A DNA stretch of 8,204 nt from an uncultured Pirellula sp. Its GTDB lineage: Bacteria > Planctomycetota > Planctomycetia > Pirellulales > Pirellulaceae. The position numbers and the translations under genes were made by a program. Every line of letters starts with the position of its first letter. The first letter of the stretch is position 1. Positions 1 through 6,579 of the stretch are shown piece by piece. Below the pieces are notes generated by a model. It saw only the letters and a program-made list of their open reading frames with translations, made no database searches and was not told the DNA's origin. The stretch covers positions 1-8,204 of the forward strand of contig CAILTZ010000286.1 of NCBI GenBank assembly GCA_903837255.1, written 5' to 3'.

Positions 1-37
1 GCTAAACGAGCAACATTTCATCCATCTTGGTCCTATC

Positions 38-2932
38 ATGTCCATATCCCAACGCATACGCAAACAACTCGAACAGCCCAATGGGCTGACCCAAGAGAAG
101 CTCGAGCCGCTGGCGCAGGAGTACTCTGCTGCCGTTTCCAAAGTCAACCTGCGGCTCGATGAATGCATCGGGCTGATACGCCGGGGACTGCGTAGCGAAG
201 CCCTCCAGCGCGCTCGGATGGTTCCCAATGTCCTCGATGCCGCCTCGGATCTCGAATTCCCGGAACTTGCCGAATGGATCGACATCCTGCAATTCTACGG
301 AATCGATGTCCCGAATAATCTCGATGTGGACGCGGTCCAACAGGTCAACGAAGCCCTTCTCGAAGAACAACCCCTCGAAGAACTCCTACGACAACACAGG
401 CGGCTGGCAATCGCCAAAGCTCCCCTCGCATGGCGTCTGAAAGTACTGCGGCATATCGCGGACCTCGACTCGCTCAACACCGTTTGGCTCGAAGATATCC
501 CAGCTTGGGAAACCGTTCGGCTGTCCCAGATCACCTCGGAGTTCGGTCAAATACCCTCGTCTCCCGATCCACTGACACAACTGAGAGCCTTGCAAGACGA
601 ACTGAACTATCCTCGCTGGATCGTTAAACCCCCGGCGAATCTCGTCGAAAAGATCAATGGCTCGGCAGATAAAATGGTTTATCTGAGTCAGGTCGAGTCG
701 CTTAAACAGGTTGCTGACTCGTTGCACAATGCCTTTGCGGCCGGCGACGAAGAATCTGCGATCCGGTTAACAAACCAATGGTCCAGCAGTATCCAATCGC
801 TCAAATCGCCCCCTCCTCGCGAAATCCTCGATGACGTCGCTCCGGCGCTAGACTGGGTCTCTCAGAGGCTCGAAGACAAGAAGAACAACGAGAAATTCGA
901 GTCGCGATGTGCAAAATTGACGGCGCTGCTTGCTAAACCAGATTCCAAAGAGATGGCCATTGTCTCGGCTTACCAAGACGTCCTGGCCTGCCAGTTGGGA
1001 ATCGATCCGCTTTTGGATCAACGCTTTGACACGCGCGTTCGTGAGCTTCGGCAGAATGCAAAGCGTAAGCAGGTTCTAGCTCTCACCGGGATCGTTGCCG
1101 CGGCACTGATGATCGCGCTTAGCCTTGGCTTGTGGCTTTGGAACCGGAACTACCGCGCTGCGATCGAGACAGCGTCGGCACGTCTCAAGCAACTCATTGA
1201 CCAAGAAGACTTCAATCAAGCGAACACGGTCTACAAGACGCTTTCCGAACAATCAGCCCTGGTCGCAAAGGCTCCAGAGATCATCGCGCTCAAGACCAAT
1301 CTCGATTCAAAAGTGCAACAGGAGCAACGAAGAGCGGAAACCGCAAGTCGAGTGATTGCAGAGGCCGACTCGCCGACCCTGGATGGACTCCGCATAGAAA
1401 AGATAGCCGATGCAGGGAAACTCGCTAAGACACCCGAGGAGATAGCAAGCATCAAAGCGATTCGCACCAAGTACGACGATTATCATCGCAAACTATCCGA
1501 TGATGCGCTTCAACTGCTCCGTAAAGATCTTGCGTCCCTGGAATCGAAACTAGAGGCATTCAAGGGTAGCCCGATCGGAAGCGTGGAAGATGCCGACATC
1601 GATGGTGTTCTTTTTGATCTCAAAGCCCTCCTAAACAAATACCCCAAAGCAACCCTTCAGGGCTCCGGATTGGTGGATCTGGCTTACCAACGCGCATCGA
1701 GCTTGCGGGATTCGTTCCGTAAACAGCGCCGTGAAATGGAACGCAAGCAAGAGGGATTAGCGGGCGTGAGAGGATCTACCACGATCGAGGGATACAAAAC
1801 CCAACTCAAAAAATACGTCGACAGTCTGCCCGACGAATCGACTTCACAAGAGTTCAAAGAATCTCTGAAAGAGGTTCCGCTCTGGGATTATGCGGAGGAT
1901 TGGAACAAATGGTGCAACGACCTGGTCTTGAAAGCTACGGCAAAGTTCGACGAGAAAACGGCGTCCGATCTCTACAACCGGCAGAGAGTGTGTCGAACTG
2001 CGATCACCAATCTACCAGGTGAATCGTACGTCAACGCATTTGACAAAAAGTTCACCGGTTTTGAGGTGCGAGGCAGGGTGGTGGAGAAACTCATCGAGGA
2101 GCTCAATGATTCCGTGATCATCGAACTCAAGACGGTCAAGGATGCTCAGAGCAAACGAGTGTTTGTCCACCAGGACGATCTATCCGATATTTTGAAAAGG
2201 ATCAAAGGAAACACCGCAACATCAGCGACCACCATCCAAGTCATCACCGATGCAACCGGTAGTGTTTCCAATCGTGAGTTTCGTGGCAAACTAATCATCG
2301 AAGAGGAACCACGCCAGTTCGTTCTCAATCTGATTCGGGAAATCGATTCCAAGAAAGCAACGGCACCGACCAATTGGGATAATCAGTTCGTCGCGTTGCT
2401 CGACAACATCGTCAACCGGGCTGGGGTCGACGGGACGATCAAAGAGATGCTCTTTTCGCGAATTGTTTCGGCGGCCAGCGAAGCGAGTGCCACTTTTCAA
2501 ACCGGATTCGCTCAAGTCCAAACCAATCTCAACGAGAATTCGGAACGAAGGAAGCGATGGTTCGACGAGCAGCTAACCAACGAGGAGATTCGCGAGGATT
2601 TGCGAAAGGTTTTCGATCAGGCGAAAATTCAACTGGAGGAAACTCGACGAGCGCAAGATACTGCGATAGCGAGTCTAGCCAAATCCAAGCTGGTTTTTGC
2701 CGGTGGGTTACTCAGAGATGGATCGGGCAACATCAAGCCCTTTTTGTACCGAGAAGACGTTCCTGATGGTCAGATCTGGATTGTCGTCGCGACAGGAACA
2801 ACGCCGATCAAAGGTAAATTGGTTCAGGTTGGCCAAATTGAGAACAAAAAAGTAACACTCAAAGCGTCCGACAATGAACTCCTCGCTGGTCGACCGATTT
2901 TTTGGACGAGGGAGCCAGGAAGTAAGCCTTGA
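38..2932 (+). CDS. Large single-span membrane protein with helical N-terminal module and long coiled-coil-rich C-terminal part (unknown function)
   Basis: I do not recognise a named family. The protein has 964 residues from this ATG. Residues 1-340 are helical and Leu/Glu/Arg-rich and look like an alpha-solenoid or TPR-like scaffold. A basic patch (AKRK, 341-344) is followed by one clear membrane span at 346-368. By the positive-inside rule residues 1-345 are cytoplasmic and the remaining roughly 590 residues are periplasmic. Residues 370 to about 670 are charged and coiled-coil-like. A beta-rich stretch starts near 675 (FEVRGRVV), another helical stretch runs to about 885, and a small beta-rich end domain covers about 887-962. 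It is the first visible gene of the operon, 56 bases before the GYF_2 gene. The start is uncertain: no strong Shine-Dalgarno site precedes it and the frame stays open to the left window edge. Likely role, by inference only: the structural or periplasm-spanning arm of the stator-like complex encoded downstream. Confidence 0.9.
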   Translation: MSISQRIRKQLEQPNGLTQEKLEPLAQEYSAAVSKVNLRLDECIGLIRRGLRSEALQRARMVPNVLDAASDLEFPELAEWIDILQFYGIDVPNNLDVDAVQQVNEALLEEQPLEELLRQHRRLAIAKAPLAWRLKVLRHIADLDSLNTVWLEDIPAWETVRLSQITSEFGQIPSSPDPLTQLRALQDELNYPRWIVKPPANLVEKINGSADKMVYLSQVESLKQVADSLHNAFAAGDEESAIRLTNQWSSSIQSLKSPPPREILDDVAPALDWVSQRLEDKKNNEKFESRCAKLTALLAKPDSKEMAIVSAYQDVLACQLGIDPLLDQRFDTRVRELRQNAKRKQVLALTGIVAAALMIALSLGLWLWNRNYRAAIETASARLKQLIDQEDFNQANTVYKTLSEQSALVAKAPEIIALKTNLDSKVQQEQRRAETASRVIAEADSPTLDGLRIEKIADAGKLAKTPEEIASIKAIRTKYDDYHRKLSDDALQLLRKDLASLESKLEAFKGSPIGSVEDADIDGVLFDLKALLNKYPKATLQGSGLVDLAYQRASSLRDSFRKQRREMERKQEGLAGVRGSTTIEGYKTQLKKYVDSLPDESTSQEFKESLKEVPLWDYAEDWNKWCNDLVLKATAKFDEKTASDLYNRQRVCRTAITNLPGESYVNAFDKKFTGFEVRGRVVEKLIEELNDSVIIELKTVKDAQSKRVFVHQDDLSDILKRIKGNTATSATTIQVITDATGSVSNREFRGKLIIEEEPRQFVLNLIREIDSKKATAPTNWDNQFVALLDNIVNRAGVDGTIKEMLFSRIVSAASEASATFQTGFAQVQTNLNENSERRKRWFDEQLTNEEIREDLRKVFDQAKIQLEETRRAQDTAIASLAKSKLVFAGGLLRDGSGNIKPFLYREDVPDGQIWIVVATGTTPIKGKLVQVGQIENKKVTLKASDNELLAGRPIFWTREPGSKP

Positions 2933-2950
2933 GTTATCACCCAATGAGAA

Positions 2951-2974
2951 CCAGCAATCCAGCCATCCAGCAAT
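2951..2974. repeat. Three tandem 8-base units in the gene 1-gene 2 spacer
   Basis: The units are CCAGCAAT (2951-2958), CCAGCCAT (2959-2966) and CCAGCAAT (2967-2974). Units 1 and 3 are identical and unit 2 differs by one base. The array ends just before the purine-rich ribosome site of the GYF_2 gene. Change in copy number would alter the intergenic spacing but not a reading frame. Confidence 0.75.
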
Positions 2975-2981
2975 AAGAGAG
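2975..2981 (+). promoter_or_regulatory. Probable ribosome binding site of the GYF_2 gene
   Basis: The purine run AAGAGAG ends seven bases before the ATG at 2989. It matches only part of the Shine-Dalgarno consensus but is the best candidate in the spacer and supports this start codon. Confidence 0.45.
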
Positions 2982-2988
2982 TTCGTGA

Positions 2989-3888
2989 ATGTCTAACGAT
3001 CGCATCTACATCCGTTTCAAGGGCAGAGTTCTAGGCCCGGTCAATAGCGAAAAGATACGCGAGATGATCAAGCGTGGGCAGATCACGCGCCAGCACGAGC
3101 TTTCGCCCGATGGGACCAGTTGGCGTTTGGCGAGCGAGTATGAGGAATTCTTCCCCAGCCAGGTGACCAAGGGGGTAGCGACCACTGCGGCCGCCAAAGT
3201 TGTCGAAAAGGCACAGGCCACTGAGAGCCCGAAGGAGTGGTATGCGCATTTCGATGATGCGAATCAAGGACCCGTGGATGAATCAGGTCTGAGGCTCTGG
3301 ATCGCGTCCGGTAAAGTCAACGGCAAGACCATGCTGTGGAAAAATGGCATGGCCGAGTGGATGGAAGCGGGCATGATGCGTCCGGAATGGTTTTCTAAGA
3401 ACAATTCGCGAACGGCTGTTACGACGTCAAACACCGATGCCACACCGAGTGATGGGGATGGTTCGATTTCGTCCTATGCAGTAGATGCGTATAAGCCCCG
3501 TGGTTGGATTTTGTTCCTCGCGATCTGTGCAGTGATTTATTCTTCGCTGTCCGTTATGGGTGGTACTTTGGCTTTCATTGGGGTTGCGTCTGCCCCTGGA
3601 TCAGGGCCGATCAAAGCCCTGGGAGTCGTGACGTCCCTACTGATCCTCGTCGCGTTCTGCGTCGCCTTCTACATTTCTATCCTCCTATTTCGCGTGGCGT
3701 CGAGCGTTCAAGTTCTTCGGTATCGGCAAACAAATGCGGAAGTCCAGGCGGTTTTTCAAACCTACTCCAAGTTTTGGACGACGCTCGGGATTTTCGTAAT
3801 GTCGATGCTGATCGCTTTATTTCTTCTGACATTTATGTTTCTTGCGCTAGGTGTAAGCGTTTCGTCAATCCTGCAACGAGACTCGTAG
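2989..3888 (+). CDS. Tandem GYF_2-domain protein with C-terminal multi-span membrane domain
   Basis: The protein has 299 residues. Two GYF_2-type domains are visible, at about 6-55 (YIRFKGRVLGPVNSEKI, then W45) and about 84-135 (WYAHFDDANQGPVDESGLR, then W117, W124 and W134). Both show the family pattern of an aromatic strand, a G-P-V turn, a helix ending in 'G.v', and a W late in the domain. GYF domains generally bind proline-rich peptides. A Ser/Thr/Asp-rich linker (about 138-168) leads to hydrophobic segments at about 172-200, 208-235 and 264-290. The segment between the last two (236-263) is charged and presumably cytoplasmic. The membrane part resembles small DUF5362-like planctomycete domains, but I could not test this. 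With the GYF domains in the cytoplasm it would act as a membrane adaptor. A partner with a proline-rich tail exists in the operon: the N-terminus of the VWA protein contains PQELPPPL. That pairing is inference. Confidence 0.93.
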   Translation: MSNDRIYIRFKGRVLGPVNSEKIREMIKRGQITRQHELSPDGTSWRLASEYEEFFPSQVTKGVATTAAAKVVEKAQATESPKEWYAHFDDANQGPVDESGLRLWIASGKVNGKTMLWKNGMAEWMEAGMMRPEWFSKNNSRTAVTTSNTDATPSDGDGSISSYAVDAYKPRGWILFLAICAVIYSSLSVMGGTLAFIGVASAPGSGPIKALGVVTSLLILVAFCVAFYISILLFRVASSVQVLRYRQTNAEVQAVFQTYSKFWTTLGIFVMSMLIALFLLTFMFLALGVSVSSILQRDS

Positions 3889-3949
3889 TCACTTAGGTTG
3901 CGTTTTCCGCTGGACGTTGGATGCGATTTATCTGGGCGTTGATCAATTT

Positions 3950-4807
3950 ATGAGCCAAACAATAACCAAACCACCTCTGTGCTTTTTCGAGATGGACATC
4001 GAACGGCGCTGTGGATTCACCAGCGGCTCAGGGACGTATGCTCATCCGTGGTTTACGGGTTTGATCGCATTGGTTCTAACGGTCCTTTTCTACGTGATGG
4101 TAACTTTTCTCCCGACGTCGTACTACACCGATCTGTTCCTCAAGCGAGGTCCGACCCAGCACGCGGCGGTCTTCTTGGGGTTCTGGTGCATGGCAATTCT
4201 GTTGGTAAAGAGGCAGAAACTGCGAATCCAGCGGCGAGCTCTCCAATACGATGCGATACCATCGTCGCATCAATTCGTTCTCAGTTCCCAAACCGCCGAC
4301 CAAGTCGTCACCAAGCTGCACGAGAACGCGGCGGATCCAGAGCGGTTTATCGTCTACAACCGCATTCTCGTCGCAATCTCGAATCTAAAGAATCTTGGGA
4401 GAGTATCCGATGTCGACGATATGCTCCGGTCGATGGCGGACCGCGATGAATCAGCGCACGAGACCTCCTTTGGTCTGGTCAATGGATTCCTCTGGGCTAT
4501 CCCTGTGCTAGGTTTTATCGGAACGGTTCTCGGTTTAGGGCAGTCGATCGCGAGTTTCAGCAGTCTGTTGGATAACCAGAGCGACATGAGCGGAATAGTT
4601 GCATCGCTAACCTTGGTAACGTCAGGGTTAAGCACGGCATTTGATACGACGCTACTGGCTTTGGTGATCGCGCTGGTCCTGCAATTATGGATGACCTTGC
4701 AAAAGACCAACGAAGAGCAATTCCTCGACGATTGCAGCGAATACTGCATGCGTCAGATCGTTAGTCGGATCAAGATTCTACCGTTCGAACAATCGAGGGA
4801 GATCTAA
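3950..4807 (+). CDS. MotA/TolQ/ExbB-family proton channel subunit
   Basis: From ATG 3950 the protein has 285 residues. It is assigned to the MotA/TolQ/ExbB superfamily, whose members form a pentameric ion channel that converts proton or sodium flow into movement of a MotB/ExbD-type partner. Spans lie at about 35-54, 71-87, 178-203 and 219-248. About 90 residues of cytoplasmic, mostly helical sequence separate spans 2 and 3, as in MotA and ExbB. The hallmark of span 3 is IPVLGFIGTVLGLG (184-197), matching the family's 'P.LG..GTV.G' motif with Thr192. The span 4 motif is GLSTAFDTTLLAL (226-238), matching 'A...T..GL' with Thr234. The tail after the last span is short (about 37 residues), unlike ZorA, which carries a very long cytoplasmic tail. 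A TTG at 3917 in the same frame would add 11 residues. ATG 3950 is preferred, although neither has a strong ribosome site. Its stop is only four bases before the next start, so it is translationally linked to the two aspartate-bearing partners. Confidence 0.92.
   Translation: MSQTITKPPLCFFEMDIERRCGFTSGSGTYAHPWFTGLIALVLTVLFYVMVTFLPTSYYTDLFLKRGPTQHAAVFLGFWCMAILLVKRQKLRIQRRALQYDAIPSSHQFVLSSQTADQVVTKLHENAADPERFIVYNRILVAISNLKNLGRVSDVDDMLRSMADRDESAHETSFGLVNGFLWAIPVLGFIGTVLGLGQSIASFSSLLDNQSDMSGIVASLTLVTSGLSTAFDTTLLALVIALVLQLWMTLQKTNEEQFLDDCSEYCMRQIVSRIKILPFEQSREI
4795..4801 (+). promoter_or_regulatory. Ribosome binding site of the first MotB/ExbD-like gene
   Basis: GAGGGAG lies ten bases before ATG 4812, inside the last codons of the channel-subunit gene. 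It is one of the better Shine-Dalgarno-like matches at a start in this window and supports both the start choice and coupled translation. Confidence 0.6.
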
Positions 4808-4811
4808 CGCC

Positions 4812-5636
4812 ATGGGACGCCGCAAGGCCCAAGGGCCATCGGTATCGTTCTTTGCATTCCAAGACATCATCACGTCGGTCGTGGGAATCTTTGTGCTGAT
4901 CACTCTGATCATGATGGTCGATTTGGTCACACGAAAGGCATCGGCTAATTCGTCCAAAAAGTTTGTCGAGGACACCTACTCCTCGGCCATCGCCGATCTT
5001 GAACTTCAGCTGCAAGAGCTGCAAACGCAGTCTGGCAAGTTGGACGCCATGTCCGTGAAGGTCGGAAACGTCCAAGTTTTCAATAAAGAGGAAATTTCCA
5101 AAGACCTCAAGGCGAGCATTCGATCGCTTAATCAGCAGATCGAACGCACAGAGAAACGCAACCAGGAAATCCAGCGTGTGATCGATGCTCAAAACAAGGT
5201 TCTCTCCGACCTACAGATCGAGATGCAGAAGAAATCGCCCGATCGAGAGGAGCTCGCCAAGCTGCTGAAAGATTTGGAGAAGCTGGATTCGAAGATCGGG
5301 GAATTGGATTCTGAGGAACCCTTGATATTCAAAAGCCAAAGCTTGGACGGTCGGACGGTCGTGGTCGTGGAGATCTCACGAAATGAATTATCGATTCTCG
5401 ATTTGGCGTCCGAGCAGCGGCGGACTTATCAAGGTTTGAATCTGGTCAAGGATTTCTCAAGCTGGATCGGTGCGAATCGAGTCGGTAAGCATCACTTTTT
5501 TGTGCTGATTCGTCCGGGCGCCGCCCAAACGTTCCTAGAGATTCGGCAGAAGCTCGAAGCATCGGGGGCTAGTTACGGTTATGACGTGATCGATCAGAGC
5601 CGATCGCTCAAACTCAGAAGCGAGGCGCAGCGTTAA
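4812..5636 (+). CDS. MotB/ExbD-like single-span stator partner with coiled coil (A)
   Basis: The protein has 274 residues. A short basic cytoplasmic N-terminus (MGRRK) is followed by a span at about 13-39 with Asp18 near its start (FFAFQDIITSVVGIF). The placement matches the proton-carrying aspartate of MotB ('YADF.TAM') and ExbD/TolR. Residues 50-165 are a Glu/Lys/Gln-rich coiled coil. Residues 170-268 form a small alpha/beta domain: strands near 182-190 (TVVVVEIS) and 229-235 (FFVLIRP), then a helix (238-250), a Gly and a last strand. This resembles the ExbD/TolR periplasmic fold (strand, R/D turn, helix, G, strand), which is inference from pattern. No OmpA-like peptidoglycan-binding motif is seen, unlike MotB and ZorB. 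It sits four bases after the channel gene and two before its paralogue, with the same order of N-terminus, Asp18, coiled coil and end domain. Likely role: moving periplasmic partner of the channel. Confidence 0.9.
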   Translation: MGRRKAQGPSVSFFAFQDIITSVVGIFVLITLIMMVDLVTRKASANSSKKFVEDTYSSAIADLELQLQELQTQSGKLDAMSVKVGNVQVFNKEEISKDLKASIRSLNQQIERTEKRNQEIQRVIDAQNKVLSDLQIEMQKKSPDREELAKLLKDLEKLDSKIGELDSEEPLIFKSQSLDGRTVVVVEISRNELSILDLASEQRRTYQGLNLVKDFSSWIGANRVGKHHFFVLIRPGAAQTFLEIRQKLEASGASYGYDVIDQSRSLKLRSEAQR

Positions 5637-5638
5637 CC

Positions 5639-6547
5639 ATGGCAACTCGACGGCGGCGCTCACAGGTCTCAAGCTTGGATCTTTTTTTGGACACGATTTG
5701 CAACGCATTCGGCGGGATCATGTTCATCTCGATTCTTGTCTCGATCCTGATCCAGATGCGTGGCAATGAACCCGAGGCTCAGGCAGCCAGCAATGGTTTA
5801 AGCGAATCCGAAGCGATCGAGAGACAGGACCAGATGCATCAATTGCGGCGGGATGTTGAAATCCTAGCCCAGACAAACGCCGACCGAGAGCGATTGCTGT
5901 TCAACGAGGAGACCAGCGAAGCAAGAGAGTTGATTGATCAGAAGGAGAAACTCGCTGGCGAGCTGGAACGAATTCAGAAAATGCAGGAATCGTTGCTGGG
6001 TAGCACGGCTAGCAAGGGGCAAGACATCGAGAGAAAAAAACAAGAGCTCATGGACCTAGCGCAGAAGCTCAGCGATGCTCGACTTGCGGTTTCCGAGCGA
6101 TCCAAGGAGCTCGAAGAATCGCTGGATTCGGTTGAAACGACCACGACTCTGCCAAAGGTGTCGAGTACATTCAAGGGGAACCTCATGTTCGCAATGCGGT
6201 ATGGCAAGCTCTATTTGCTCAGCGACATCACAGGTAGGGCCAGAAACGACGTCAACAGCGAACATGCGACCGCCATCGAATTAGGAGGCGGTGTTCAGGT
6301 CCGTCTCAAGAAGGACGCGGGCTGGAATTTGCAATCCCAGAGCGATTTAGCACAGATCGATTCCGTCTTAAGAGGTCATTCGAGTTCCAGCACATTCGTA
6401 TCGGTGGCAGTTTTTTCTGACTCTCATGCGGAGTTTTTAGAGTGGAAATCCAAATTGGTTCAGATGCAGTACGACTACGATTTGCTTCCCCTCGACAATC
6501 CGGATACCCTGATGATAGTCAGTGGAGGAACAGCAACGGTTCAATGA
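5639..6547 (+). CDS. MotB/ExbD-like single-span stator partner with coiled coil (B)
   Basis: The protein has 302 residues. The N-terminus is strongly basic (RRRR, 4-7), which fixes it inside the cell. The span is about 15-40, with Asp18 (LDLFLDTICNAFGGI). Placed against the preceding protein without gaps over the first 40 residues, both share M1, R4, S12, F16, D18, I20, G25 and I30. Residues about 55-165 are coiled coil. The end domain (about 178-298) has strands near 182-194 and 252-259 and a helix at 263-273. Its FLE (266-268), KL (272-273) and YDYD (278-281) match FLE (241-243), KL (247-248) and YGYD (255-258) of the preceding protein, so the two are diverged paralogues. The ATG lies two bases after the previous stop, with a weak GAGG at 5622-5625. 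Likely role: the second, non-identical aspartate-bearing subunit of the stator, perhaps forming a heterodimer. Ion conduction is inferred, not shown. Confidence 0.9.
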   Translation: MATRRRRSQVSSLDLFLDTICNAFGGIMFISILVSILIQMRGNEPEAQAASNGLSESEAIERQDQMHQLRRDVEILAQTNADRERLLFNEETSEARELIDQKEKLAGELERIQKMQESLLGSTASKGQDIERKKQELMDLAQKLSDARLAVSERSKELEESLDSVETTTTLPKVSSTFKGNLMFAMRYGKLYLLSDITGRARNDVNSEHATAIELGGGVQVRLKKDAGWNLQSQSDLAQIDSVLRGHSSSSTFVSVAVFSDSHAEFLEWKSKLVQMQYDYDLLPLDNPDTLMIVSGGTATVQ

Positions 6548-6579
6548 GGTTGATCGAGTAGCTGGTCAAGTGAATCATC

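Noticed and set aside
2..370. Minus-strand open frame of 122 codons overlapping the start of the first gene
   Set aside because: It is the complement shadow of a well-supported plus-strand gene, with no independent start signal or recognisable domain.
3917..3949. TTG at 3917 as the start of the channel protein
   Set aside because: ATG 3950 is in frame 11 codons downstream and the extra residues add no recognisable family feature. The longer form cannot be excluded.
3979..4449. Plus-strand open frame of 156 codons inside the channel gene
   Set aside because: It is an out-of-frame shadow. The overlapping frame carries unmistakable MotA/ExbB motifs.
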